The position numbers were made by a program, and so were the translations under genes. Shown here one piece after another: positions 16,553 through 23,019 of a DNA stretch of 23,019 nt. Source of the DNA: Gemmatimonadota bacterium (GTDB taxonomy: Bacteria; Gemmatimonadota; Gemmatimonadetes; Gemmatimonadales; GWC2-71-9); contig JACPAP010000226.1 of assembly GCA_016180765.1 (NCBI GenBank), positions 1-23,019 of the forward strand, read 5' to 3'. The notes beneath the pieces are model-generated. The model saw nothing but the letters and a program-made list of their open reading frames with translations. It was not told the origin of the DNA and searched no databases. Every line of letters starts with the position of its first letter. Position 1 is the first letter of the stretch.

Positions 16553-18007
16553 TCACAACCCCACCCACACCGTCTTCACTTCGGTGTAGCCGTCCAGCGC
16601 CTCTCGTCCCAGATCCCGCCCGAACCCGCTCGCCTTATATCCGCCGAACGGCGCCGACGAGTCGTAGAAGTTGTAGGTGTTGATCCAGACCGTGCCCGCG
16701 CGAATGGCCTGGGCCACGCGATGCGCCTTCCGGATGTCCTTGGTCCAAATGCCCGCGGCGAGGCCGTACATGGTCTGGTTGGCCAGCCGGATGCCATCGT
16801 CCACGCCGTCGAACGTCAGCACCGCCAGCACCGGCCCGAAGATCTCCTCGTCCACGATCTTCATCCCAGGCTTGGCCTGATCGAAGACCGTGGCCTCCAC
16901 GAAATACCCTTTGCCGTTCACTTTCGCCGGGTTCCCGCCCGCCACCAGCTTCGCTTCCTTCTTACCGGCTTCGATGTAGGAGAGAACCGTCTGTTGCTGC
17001 TTCTTCGAAACCACGGCGCCCAGCCGGGTGTTCTTATCGAAGGGATCTCCCGGGGTGAGCTTCTGGGCGCGGGCCGCCAACTCTTCGACCACCTGGTCGT
17101 GCACCGAGCGCTCCACCAGCAACCGGGAGCCCGCGGCGCACACCTCCCCTTTGCCGTAGAAGATCCCGTTCTGCGCCCCGCGGACGGCGGCTTTGAGATC
17201 GGCGTCCGCGAAAATGACGTTGGGACTCTTGCCGCCCAGCTCCAGCGTCACCCGTTTGAGCGTCGCGGCGGCATCCCGCATGATCTGCTTGCCGACCTCG
17301 GTGGAGCCGGTAAAGGCGATCTTGTCCACGCCCGGGTGCTTCACCAGAGCCGCGCCCACGGTGGAGCCGCCGCCGGTGAGCACGTTGAATGCGCCCGGAG
17401 GGAACCCCGCTTGCTCCATGATGTCCGCCATGGCGAGCGCCGTCAGCGGCGTTTCGCTGGCGGGCTTCAAGATCACGGTGCAGCCCACGGCCAGCGCGGG
17501 GGCGAACTTCCAGGAGGCGAGGTTGAGCGGGAAGTTCCACGGCACGATGGCGGCGACCACGCCGGTGGGTTCGCGTAGCGTGTAGGCGAAGAACGGCCCG
17601 TCCACCGGCAGCGTCTGGCCGCCCAGCTTGTCGGCCCACCCCGCGTAGTAGCGCAGCGTTTCCACCGTCATCGCCACATCGATCTTGGACTCGAACAGCG
17701 GCTTTCCGTTGTGCAGCGTCTCGAGCCGCGCCATCTGGTCCGCCCGTTGCTCCAGGAGGTCCGCTGCGCGGTAGAGCAGGGCACCGCGCTTGCGCGCGGA
17801 GAGCGAGCGCCAGGCGTCGCCCTCGAAGCAGGCCCGGGCCGCCGCCACGGCGTCGTCAATGTCCCTGGGACCCGCCGCCGCGACTTCCGCGATGATTTCT
17901 TCCGTGGCGGGGTTGGTGACCTCGAACCGCTCGCCCGACGCCGCCGGACGCCACTCGTTGTTGACGAACAGCTCCGTCCGAAGCTCGGTCCCGGCCGCCG
18001 TGGCCAT
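16553..18007 (-). CDS. NAD(P)-dependent aldehyde dehydrogenase
   Basis: 484-residue ALDH-superfamily enzyme oxidising an aldehyde to the acid. I start it at ATG 18007, one base after the upstream hydratase stop; the 23 codons upstream are rejected as out of family. Catalytic Cys290 lies in GKGEVCAAGSR, the general base Glu256 in TLELGGKSPN and Asn158 in PWNFPLN. The cofactor loop is AFTGSTEVGK. It resembles the ALDH1/betaine-phenylacetaldehyde dehydrogenase group. It lacks the fused MaoC hydratase domain of PaaZ, so it is not PaaZ. In an aromatic-CoA operon it could oxidise phenylacetaldehyde feeding the pathway, or the semialdehyde after ring opening. Context cannot decide between them. Confidence 0.92.
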   Translation of the reverse strand: MATAAGTELRTELFVNNEWRPAASGERFEVTNPATEEIIAEVAAAGPRDIDDAVAAARACFEGDAWRSLSARKRGALLYRAADLLEQRADQMARLETLHNGKPLFESKIDVAMTVETLRYYAGWADKLGGQTLPVDGPFFAYTLREPTGVVAAIVPWNFPLNLASWKFAPALAVGCTVILKPASETPLTALAMADIMEQAGFPPGAFNVLTGGGSTVGAALVKHPGVDKIAFTGSTEVGKQIMRDAAATLKRVTLELGGKSPNVIFADADLKAAVRGAQNGIFYGKGEVCAAGSRLLVERSVHDQVVEELAARAQKLTPGDPFDKNTRLGAVVSKKQQQTVLSYIEAGKKEAKLVAGGNPAKVNGKGYFVEATVFDQAKPGMKIVDEEIFGPVLAVLTFDGVDDGIRLANQTMYGLAAGIWTKDIRKAHRVAQAIRAGTVWINTYNFYDSSAPFGGYKASGFGRDLGREALDGYTEVKTVWVGL

Positions 18008-18008
18008 C

Positions 18009-18854
18009 TCAGCGCCCCTTGAACTCGGCCACCCGCTTCTCGACGTAGGCCGCCAGGCCCTCCTTGGCGTCCTCACTCTGGAACAGGAGCTGCTGCAACT
18101 CCCGCTCGATAGCCAGCCCGCTCTCGAACGGCACCTCGCAGCCGGAGCAAACGGCGCGCTTGATGTGGCCCACCGCCTTCGCGGCTTTGTTTGGCGGACA
18201 GAACTGCTTGGCGTACATCAGGACCTGATCCCAGAACGTGTCCTTGGGGAGGATCTCGTTCACCAGCCCCAACTCCTGCGCCTTCTCGAACGAGAAGGTC
18301 TCGCCTTTCACCATCATCTCAATGGCGCGGGACTTCCCAACGATCCGCGACAACCGCTGGGTCCCGCCGGTCCCCGGGAGCACACCCAGGTTCACCTCTG
18401 GGAGACCGATCTTGCCGGCGTCCTGACAGGCGAGGCGGAGGTCACACGCCATGGCGATCTCCAGGCCGCCCCCCACCGTGTGGCCGTTGAGCGCCGCGAT
18501 GGTGAGCTTAGGCGTGTGCTCCAGCCGATTGAGCGTCTCGTTGGCATGTAAACAGAAGAAGTACTTGAAGCGGGGCGTCACCTCGGACAGCATTTTGATG
18601 TTGGCGCCCGCCGAGAAGAACTTGTTCCCCTTGCCGCGCAGGAGGATCACCCACACGTCGTCGTTCATGCGGGCGTCGAGGATGGCCTCGTCCAGCTGCC
18701 GCATCATCTCATAGGTGTAGGTGTTGGCCGGCGGATCGTTGAGCTCGAGGATCGCGAGCCCGTCCTCCACGCGGTACTCCACCAGACGGCGTTCGGCGGA
18801 CGCGGCGGTCCCGGCGGGCGCGGCGGATTGCTTGGGCCTTGCGGTGGTTGCCAT
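18009..18854 (-). CDS. Enoyl-CoA hydratase/isomerase family protein
   Basis: 281-residue crotonase-fold protein, first structural gene after the regulator. Both hydratase glutamates are present: Glu132 in GGGLEIAMACD and Glu153 in LPEVNLGVLPGTGGTQRL. An Ala/Thr-rich extension (about 1-22) precedes the fold. The start is well supported: AAGGAGG lies nine bases before the ATG, the strongest ribosome site in the window, and only two bases separate it from the TetR stop. It has several extra cysteines (CLHANE, CQDAG, CPPNKA, CSGCEVP), unusual for the family. It is the probable hydratase of the aromatic-CoA degradation operon; substrate specificity is unknown. Confidence 0.92.
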   Translation of the reverse strand: MATTARPKQSAAPAGTAASAERRLVEYRVEDGLAILELNDPPANTYTYEMMRQLDEAILDARMNDDVWVILLRGKGNKFFSAGANIKMLSEVTPRFKYFFCLHANETLNRLEHTPKLTIAALNGHTVGGGLEIAMACDLRLACQDAGKIGLPEVNLGVLPGTGGTQRLSRIVGKSRAIEMMVKGETFSFEKAQELGLVNEILPKDTFWDQVLMYAKQFCPPNKAAKAVGHIKRAVCSGCEVPFESGLAIERELQQLLFQSEDAKEGLAAYVEKRVAEFKGR

Positions 18855-18856
18855 GA

Positions 18857-19492
18857 TTACAGACCTCCTTGCGCGACGGCCGAGGGGTTGCCCGCCGCGC
18901 CGGTGAGAAAGAGTTGCGCAAAGTGATCGGCCAGGGTCTCGGGGGACACCGGCCCCTTCGGGTCGTACCAGGTGTAGATCCAGTTCATCATGCCGAAGAG
19001 CCCGTAAGCCGCAATGCGAGGATCCGGCCGTCCGCCCCGTTCCGGTGCGGACCGGGGCTCGTCACCGTCCGCGCCCAGGTCGGCGATCAGCCCGGCGAGC
19101 AGCTCCACGTAGCGGCGCTTGAGCCGGTTGATCCTGTCCAGGCGCGGGCCCGAGAGGCTCTTCGCCTCGTGCGAGAGCACCTTCATCTCGCTCATGTGGC
19201 TGGCGAAGAACCCCAGGTGATGCTGGATGAAGCGGGTGACGCGCTCCGCCGGACCGGCGGCCTCCGCCACCGCGGCATTCGCCCCGGCGAGCACCTGCTG
19301 GAAGCAGCGCTCTTGAATGAGGAACAGCAGCTGGTCCTTACCCTGGACGTAGTAGTACATGCCGGCGAGGCTCATCCCGGTGGCCCGGGCGAGGTCCCGC
19401 ATGGTGGTGGCGTGGTAGCCCTGGTCCGCGAACACCCGAGCCGCAGTAGCGAGGAGGTGCTCGAGCCGCTCGTCGTAGGGGATGGTGGCCAT
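18857..19492 (-). CDS. TetR/AcrR family repressor of the CoA-degradation operon
   Basis: 211-residue TetR-type transcriptional regulator. The N-terminal helix-turn-helix spans about residues 8-55 (ATTMRDLARATGMSLAGMYYYVQGKDQLL). The C-terminal domain (FIQHHLGFFASHMSEMKVLSHEAKSLSG) resembles acyl-CoA-responsive FadR/PaaR-type TetR proteins, so an aromatic or fatty acyl-CoA inducer is likely (inference). Near residues 146-154 it contains PRSAPERGG, encoded by the second copy of a 23-bp hairpin element, in the loop between two C-terminal helices. The gene begins the operon and probably controls itself: a perfect operator-like palindrome abuts the ATG. There is no Shine-Dalgarno in front of the ATG, so the transcript is likely leaderless or nearly so. 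Confidence 0.93.
   Translation of the reverse strand: MATIPYDERLEHLLATAARVFADQGYHATTMRDLARATGMSLAGMYYYVQGKDQLLFLIQERCFQQVLAGANAAVAEAAGPAERVTRFIQHHLGFFASHMSEMKVLSHEAKSLSGPRLDRINRLKRRYVELLAGLIADLGADGDEPRSAPERGGRPDPRIAAYGLFGMMNWIYTWYDPKGPVSPETLADHFAQLFLTGAAGNPSAVAQGGL
19035..19057. repeat. 23-bp hairpin inside a coding region (copy B)
   Basis: ccccgttccg, a gtg loop, then cggaccgggg: 9 of 10 stem pairs. Its left arm is identical to copy A at 11181. It is in frame in the TetR gene and encodes part of PRSAPERGG. Confidence 0.75.
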
Positions 19493-19509
19493 TCGAACGC
19501 TCGTTCGAA
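19492..19509. promoter_or_regulatory. TetR operator: perfect 8-2-8 palindrome
   Basis: ttcgaacg-ct-cgttcgaa is a perfect inverted repeat whose first base is the A of the TetR start codon on the minus strand. Size, symmetry and place are typical of a TetR-family autoregulatory operator. Binding here would cover the transcription start and block the whole 19492-13425 operon. Confidence 0.85.
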
Positions 19510-19537
19510 ACTATGCCCTCCCCACTGACCACCGCAA
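19510..19537 (-). promoter_or_regulatory. Candidate promoter of the TetR-led operon
   Basis: On the minus strand TTGCGG (19532-19537) and CATAGT (19510-19515) are 16 bp apart, directly upstream of the operator. Transcription would begin about 5-12 bases before the ATG, inside the operator. Confidence 0.5.
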
Positions 19538-19550
19538 CCCCCCGGCAGGA

Positions 19551-19632
19551 AGAGGGCAGATGGGGCAGGAGAGGCAGAGTAGGTTCTGCCCCTCTTCTGC
19601 CCTCTTGCTGCCCTTCTCCTGCCGCTTCTGCC
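19551..19632. repeat. Inverted arrays of degenerate 9-10-mers between divergent genes
   Basis: The left half is three near-identical 9-mers (agagggcag, atggggcag, gagaggcag). The right half, 19586-19632, carries the complementary type (ctgcccctct, tctgccctct, tgctgccctt and further). agagggcagatggggcag pairs imperfectly with ctgcccctcttctgccctct. This fills most of the gap between the TetR promoter and the ECF sigma gene. Confidence 0.65.
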
Positions 19633-19649
19633 GGCCCTACCGCTGGCTT

Positions 19650-19672
19650 AACATCCTGCCGACATGGCCGTC
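19650..19672 (+). promoter_or_regulatory. Candidate ECF-type promoter for the sigma-factor gene
   Basis: An AAC core (19650-19652, in CTTAACAT) and a CGTC core (19669-19672) are separated by 16 bp, 20 bp before the sigma-factor ATG. AAC and CGTC are the common -35 and -10 cores of ECF promoters, so self-activation is plausible. Confidence 0.4.
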
Positions 19673-19692
19673 TCCCCAGTGTGACCGCCCCG

Positions 19693-20229
19693 ATGCCGGA
19701 CCCTGCTCCATCGGACGCGGAGCTGATCGAGGCCTGGCGCCGGGGCGACGAAGCGGCGGCGGCGGAGCTGGTGCGCCGTCACGCGCGGGCGGTGGCGCGA
19801 TACTTAAGCGCCTCCGGCGCCGGGGACGAGGTCGAGGACCTGGTGCAGGAGACCTTCTACCGCGCGTTTCGCAAGATTGACGGCTTCCGGGGCGGCGCGA
19901 GGTTCAGGACCTGGGTGATGGCGATCGGGTCGAACGCGCTCAAGGACCTGCGCCGGCGCTACCGCCGCCGGCCGGTGGTGGCGCTGGAGGACCGGGAAAT
20001 CCCGGACTCCACCGATCCCTACGCGGAGGCGGTCACCCACGAGCTGGCCCAGCGCCTTCAGGCGGAGATCGCCGAACTGCCGCGGATGCAGCGGGACGTG
20101 TTTCTGTTGCGGGCGCAGCAGGGCCTGGAGTACGAGGAGATCGCCACGACGTTGGGCACCACGGTGGGAGCTGCACGAGTGCACTATCACCATGCCGTGC
20201 AGCGGCTGAAACGGGTGGCTGAGAGCTGA
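19693..20229 (+). CDS. ECF RNA polymerase sigma factor
   Basis: 178-residue sigma-70 family ECF sigma factor. Region 2 covers about residues 12-90, with DLVQETFYRAFRKIDGF and the promoter-melting FRTWVMAIGSNALKDLRRR. Region 4 covers about 122-173, with LPRMQRDVFLLRAQQGLEYEEIATTLGTTVGAARVHYHHAVQRLKR, a normal -35-binding helix-turn-helix. I start it at ATG 19693. A GTG at 19681 in frame is possible, and longer upstream extensions run into repeat DNA. No strong Shine-Dalgarno is visible. It is followed 72 bp later by a membrane protein and a Spy-like secreted protein, the usual layout for an envelope-stress ECF cassette. Confidence 0.93.
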   Translation: MPDPAPSDAELIEAWRRGDEAAAAELVRRHARAVARYLSASGAGDEVEDLVQETFYRAFRKIDGFRGGARFRTWVMAIGSNALKDLRRRYRRRPVVALEDREIPDSTDPYAEAVTHELAQRLQAEIAELPRMQRDVFLLRAQQGLEYEEIATTLGTTVGAARVHYHHAVQRLKRVAES

Positions 20230-20244
20230 TGCTGGAGCCGTTAC

Positions 20245-20300
20245 AGACAACGGAAAACGGATAACGGACCACGCAGTTTTCGGAGATCGGACATCGCAGC
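20245..20300. repeat. Short heptamer-like repeats between the sigma factor and membrane protein genes
   Basis: Consecutive units ACGGAAA, ACGGATA and ACGGACC, then CGGAGAT and CGGACAT, fill most of the 72-bp gap. The family is the same as the array at 4262-4337. Confidence 0.5.
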
Positions 20301-20301
20301 C

Positions 20302-20712
20302 ATGGACGAACACCAGATTGAGCGAGTAGCCAAGGCCCTGGGCGCACGCGCCGCGGATCGGCTCGATGTTGACCGTCTCGCCGCCGGCGTCGTGGCCCGC
20401 CTCCGGGCCGATCGCGCCACGGTACGGCGGCCGGCCCGCGTCTGGTGGAGTTCACCCGCGATGCTCCGGCTGGCTGCGGCCGTCGCGGTGCTGGTGACCG
20501 GCGGCGTCCTGGTGCGGGAAGCCTTGGAGAACGGGTCGGAGCCGGCGGCGGTCATGATCGCGCCGATCCTGCGCGATCTCTCGGCCGACGAGCTCATGGA
20601 GGTGTTCGATTCCTTGGGCGTCGAGGCCCCGGTGCACGAGGGCGTGGCGATCGGGCTCGAGAGCTTGAACGAGGCGCAGCTCAACGAGCTGCTGCGCCTG
20701 CTGGAGGGCTGA
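20302..20712 (+). CDS. Single-pass membrane protein, candidate anti-sigma factor
   Basis: 136 residues. An N-terminal cytoplasmic part of about 48 residues (MDEHQIERVAKALGARAADRLDVDRLAAGVVARL) is Arg-rich and helical. One membrane segment follows at about 53-72, then a short outer domain of about 60 residues rich in Leu/Glu (LSADELMEVFDSLG, LNEAQLNELLRLLEG). Size, topology and position right after an ECF sigma factor fit an anti-sigma factor. The zinc-binding HxxxCxxC anti-sigma motif is absent, so the assignment rests on context. Its stop overlaps the next ATG (TGATG), so it is coupled to the secreted protein. Confidence 0.75.
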   Translation: MDEHQIERVAKALGARAADRLDVDRLAAGVVARLRADRATVRRPARVWWSSPAMLRLAAAVAVLVTGGVLVREALENGSEPAAVMIAPILRDLSADELMEVFDSLGVEAPVHEGVAIGLESLNEAQLNELLRLLEG

Positions 20713-21173
20713 TGCGCAAGCTGTGGATTCTCGGTCTCTGCTTGGCGGCCACACCGGTGCTGGCCCAGCAAGGGCCGCCTCCGGGCGTTCAGCTGCTGCG
20801 GCAGCGGGTGATGGAGCAGTTCCTCGCGACGTACCGAAACCAGGCCGGCCTGACGCCGGAGCAGGATCGCCGGTTCACCGAGGTCTTTCGCCGCTCGCTG
20901 GATCAGCGGCGCGACAACCCGGACAGCCTGACCAAGCTCCTGGACGGCGTGATCGCGCAGCGGGCGGCCATGGTGGAGCAGACCCGCGCCGAGCAGCGCG
21001 AGTACGTGCCATTCCTGTCGCCGGTGCAGCGCGCGCAACTCGCGCTCATGTGGGAGCGACTCCAGCAGCAGGTGGAGGGAATCGTCCGGCGGCGGATGGA
21101 GATGCAGGGGCGCCCGGGGCGGATGCCGCCGGATACCATGCCGTTCCCCGACTTGGATACGATTCCGCGGTAG
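20712..21173 (+). CDS. Secreted Spy/CpxP-like helical protein
   Basis: 153 residues with a clear signal peptide (MRKLWILGLCLAATPVLAQ, cleavage near 18). The mature part is nearly all helical and rich in Gln, Arg and Glu. LTPEQDRRFTEVFRRSLDQRR and LSPVQRAQLALMWERLQQQVEGI resemble the LTxxQ repeats of Spy/CpxP periplasmic chaperones and metal-resistance sensors. The C-terminus is short and Pro/Met-rich (GRPGRMPPDTMPFPDLD). It is coupled to the membrane protein. A likely role is a periplasmic sensor or chaperone controlled by the ECF system; this is inference from fold type and context. Confidence 0.78.
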   Translation: MRKLWILGLCLAATPVLAQQGPPPGVQLLRQRVMEQFLATYRNQAGLTPEQDRRFTEVFRRSLDQRRDNPDSLTKLLDGVIAQRAAMVEQTRAEQREYVPFLSPVQRAQLALMWERLQQQVEGIVRRRMEMQGRPGRMPPDTMPFPDLDTIPR

Positions 21174-21198
21174 TCCCTCGCCGGGAGGCTCGGGCGAC

Positions 21199-21204
21199 TA
21201 TATT
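21199..21204 (+). promoter_or_regulatory. Candidate -10 element for tRNA-Leu
   Basis: TATATT within GACTATATTGCC lies 10 bp before the tRNA 5' end, the expected spacing. No clear -35 is visible upstream. Confidence 0.5.
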
Positions 21205-21214
21205 GCCTCACCAC

Positions 21215-21297
21215 GCCCGAGTGGTGGAATGGCAGACACGCGGGACTCAAAATCCCGTGGGGGCAACCCCGTGAGAGTTCGACTCTCTCCTCGGGCA
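21215..21297 (+). tRNA. tRNA-Leu (anticodon CAA)
   Basis: An 83-nt cloverleaf with a long variable arm (class II). Acceptor arms are gcccgag (21215-21221) and ctcgggc (21290-21296), with discriminator A at 21297. The anticodon stem cggga/tcccg encloses CTCAAAA, giving anticodon CAA, which reads UUG leucine codons. The T arm contains GAGAGTTCGACTCTC. No CCA is encoded. Between 21298 and 21403 I see no gene. Confidence 0.96.
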
Positions 21298-21403
21298 TCT
21301 TCCCTGAACAAGACGGTCGCGAGCGTGAGGGCAGCGCGCTCCGGGGCTTGCGGCGTTGTTGTGGGGTTCAGAATCGCGGCGGCTGGGAACCCGCGGCGCA
21401 GCA

Positions 21404-21631
21404 TCAGCCGGAAGACTTCACGGGAAGCAGATCCTCGAGTTCCTTCACCGCTACCTCAAGCTCATCGAGCAGCGCAGCCGACTCACGGCTCGCATTCAGT
21501 GCCCATTCGATATAGGGCCCGAAGTCCGGGTCACTGGCCAGGTCTTTGGCCTCTTCCTCGGTGAAGCCGTAGTGTTTCTGGATCTCCGTGACCAGCGACG
21601 AGGAAAGACGCGCCCCGCTCTCTTCAGTCAT
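21404..21631 (-). CDS. Small acidic hypothetical protein
   Basis: 75 residues, acidic and helical, with no membrane segment or signal. EIQKHYGFTEEEAKDLASDPDFGPYIEWALNAS looks like a compact helical domain, followed by a Leu/Glu-rich helix (LLDELEVAVKELEDLLP) suited to a coiled coil. I do not recognise a family. Its ATG overlaps the stop of the upstream membrane protein (ATGA), so the two are co-translated and may bind each other. Confidence 0.7.
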   Translation of the reverse strand: MTEESGARLSSSLVTEIQKHYGFTEEEAKDLASDPDFGPYIEWALNASRESAALLDELEVAVKELEDLLPVKSSG

Positions 21632-21933
21632 TGGGCCCTTCTCTCGAAATGCCGAACTCGGCGGTTCAATATAATTAACATTCTATCAACCGCCTCCAGT
21701 CGCTCGTGATGCCGCGCGAGGGTCGCTTTCACCTTCCGCGCCGCCTTTGATTCGGCCAGCGTGACCTGTAAGGCGCCGACCTTCCACGACTGCACCTCCG
21801 GCAGCGGGCGGCTCGTGTCCCAGTGGCGCACAACCCGCAGAATGAATTGCAGGCAGTACAGCGCGATCAGGAAGGCGGCCAGGAACCCTGCCACCAGCCC
21901 GGTGGAGAGCACTGCCGTCTTGAGCACCTCCAT
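21628..21933 (-). CDS. Small single-pass membrane protein with cytoplasmic coiled tail
   Basis: 101 residues from the ATG at 21933; a TTG start ten codons upstream is less likely. One long hydrophobic segment (about 5-32, VLKTAVLSTGLVAGFLAAFLIALYCLQFIL) is followed by a basic, helical tail of about 65 residues with many Lys/Arg and Leu. No family is recognised. It is coupled to the acidic 75-residue protein; opposite charges would suit an interaction (inference). The pair stands alone between tRNA-Leu and the divergent alanine dehydrogenase-like gene. Confidence 0.7.
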   Translation of the reverse strand: MEVLKTAVLSTGLVAGFLAAFLIALYCLQFILRVVRHWDTSRPLPEVQSWKVGALQVTLAESKAARKVKATLARHHERLEAVDRMLIILNRRVRHFERRAQ

Positions 21934-22064
21934 AGTGGTCGCACGGTAGGCTGGTGATCTCAACCGAGCGTCAACAGGGCAGCTTCACTTCCCCTTTAGC
22001 CAGGCTTGCGTGCACCCCCGCTACCGTTATGCGCGATGGAAGGGCTTCGCGTTGGAGGTGAGCC

Positions 22065-23019
22065 ATGAACTTCGGCGTCCCCCGGGAGACGGGCAGGCAG
22101 GAACGGCGGGTTGGACTCACGCCCTGGGCCGCCCAGCAGTTGGTGCTGGACGGCCACGCCGTGGTCGTGGAGCGGGACGCCGGCAAGGCGGCCCGGTTCA
22201 GCGACCAGGAGTACCAGCAAGCCGGGGCCACGGTGGTCTACAACCGAGAAGAAGCGTTCAAGCGGGTGGACGTCGTCTGCGGCGTGGGACTGGTTTCGCC
22301 CGCCGAGCTGGACCTGCTCCGTCCGGGGTCGGTCCTGTGCGGATTCCAGCACCTCGTGGTCGCGCCACGGGCCACGGTCGAGCGCTTCCAGGAGCTGGAG
22401 CTGACGGTGATCGGCTACGAGCTGGTCCAAGACGCTCGGGGCCGCCGCATCATTCTCACCGCGATCGGTCAGATGGCGGGCGACCTGGCCGTGTTCACCG
22501 CCGCCCACTACCTCCAGAACGAAGAGCGAGGCCGCGGCATCCTGCTCTCCCATGTGCCGGGCATCGCCCCGCCTACCGTGCTCATCCTGGGCGCCGGCAC
22601 GGTGGGCCGGAGCGCCGCGCGTCGCGCGCTGGCGCTGGGCGCGCATGTCGTCATGCTGGACCAGGACATCCGCAAGCTGCGCTCGGTGAACCAGGAGCTG
22701 GGCGCCCACATCGAGACCCAGCTGGCCACCACCGACCGCCTGGCGCGCTTCACCGCGATCGCGGACGTGGTGATCGGCGCCATTCTGATTCCCGGAGCCC
22801 GCGCGCCGCTCCTCATCACGGAGGAGATGGTCCGCGCCATGCGCGCGGGCAGCGTGATCGTGGACGTCTCCATCGACCAGGGCGGGTGCGTCGAGACCAG
22901 CCGGCCGACCACGCTCCAGGACCCCGTGTTCGTGGTCCACGACGTGGTGCACTACTGCGTGCCCAACATGACCGCCAACGTGGCCCGCACCGCGTCCCGC
23001 GCCCTGGCGGACGTGGTGG
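22065..23019 (+). CDS. ald: Alanine dehydrogenase-like protein (C-terminus beyond window)
   Basis: 318 codons are visible of an expected 370 or so. The start ATG follows GGAGG by six bases. It belongs to the alanine dehydrogenase/transhydrogenase-alpha family: MNFGVPRETGRQERRVGLTP with the substrate Arg15, His96 in GFQHL, the NAD site ILGAGTVGRSAARRAL (174-189), and Asp271 in VIVDVSIDQGGCVETSRPTT. The enzyme oxidatively deaminates L-alanine to pyruvate and ammonia. One key residue is not where expected: the conserved substrate lysine of KVKEP (about 74-75) is replaced by glycines in VVCGVGLVSPAEL. It may therefore use another amino acid or a different lysine. Divergent from the preceding small genes; the intergenic region 21934-22064 holds its leader, without a clear promoter. 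Confidence 0.85.
   Translation, partial: MNFGVPRETGRQERRVGLTPWAAQQLVLDGHAVVVERDAGKAARFSDQEYQQAGATVVYNREEAFKRVDVVCGVGLVSPAELDLLRPGSVLCGFQHLVVAPRATVERFQELELTVIGYELVQDARGRRIILTAIGQMAGDLAVFTAAHYLQNEERGRGILLSHVPGIAPPTVLILGAGTVGRSAARRALALGAHVVMLDQDIRKLRSVNQELGAHIETQLATTDRLARFTAIADVVIGAILIPGARAPLLITEEMVRAMRAGSVIVDVSIDQGGCVETSRPTTLQDPVFVVHDVVHYCVPNMTANVARTASRALADVV

Noticed and set aside
19513..19692. Upstream extension of the ECF sigma factor to 19513
   Set aside because: The extra 60 residues are encoded by the repeat array and resemble no sigma-factor sequence. The conserved domain begins just after the ATG at 19693.
21174..21196. Terminator hairpin cctc-gccgg-gagg before tRNA-Leu
   Set aside because: A four-base-pair stem without a T-run is too weak to support.

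Overview
The window is GC-rich and gene-dense, and most of its genes lie on the minus strand. Several traits together suggest Gemmatimonadota: paired amidohydrolases and paired M16 peptidases behind signal peptides, a zinc-ribbon Ser/Thr kinase, an ECF sigma cassette, a TetR-led aromatic/acyl-CoA operon and a GC-rich third codon position. This placement is an inference from gene content. No rRNA or marker gene confirms it.

Layout from left to right. (1) 1-1413 (-): a membrane-anchored Ser/Thr protein kinase, cut by the window edge. (2) 1591-8280 (-): a run of overlapping genes encoding a small zinc-ribbon membrane protein, a catalytic and a non-catalytic M16 peptidase, a lipoprotein amidohydrolase with intact metal ligands, and a partner amidohydrolase that has lost its metal ligands. 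(3) 8322-9632 (-): a D-amino-acid transaminase and a DUF423 membrane protein. (4) 9685-13308 (-): an SLC13/DASS transporter remnant, a PF04909-type amidohydrolase, an enoyl-CoA hydratase, a broken 3-hydroxybutyryl-CoA dehydrogenase and a glycerophosphodiester phosphodiesterase. (5) 13425-19492 (-): an operon that starts with its own TetR regulator, followed by enoyl-CoA hydratase, aldehyde dehydrogenase, thiolase, a PaaG-like isomerase and a BoxB/PaaA-like diiron oxygenase component. The last five fit aerobic CoA-linked aromatic ring epoxidation, ring opening and beta-oxidation. (6) 19693-21173 (+): an ECF sigma factor, a single-pass membrane protein (candidate anti-sigma factor) and a secreted Spy-like protein. 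(7) 21215-21297 (+): tRNA-Leu(CAA). (8) 21404-21933 (-): two small coupled genes of unknown function. (9) 22065-end (+): an alanine dehydrogenase-like gene, cut by the window edge.

The most unusual part is the neighbourhood of the gdpd gene (12619-13308). Its 5' end forms one arm of a 128-bp near-palindrome next to the oxygenase gene. Its 3' end, plus the first codons of the next gene, is duplicated as a 117-bp direct repeat inside that next gene (hbd). The hbd gene has also lost internal sequence. A few kilobases downstream a transporter gene has lost most of its body. A second recurring theme is short degenerate repeats in inverted halves at gene junctions. A third is a 23-bp hairpin found in frame in two unrelated proteins, where it encodes a similar PRSxxERGG peptide.
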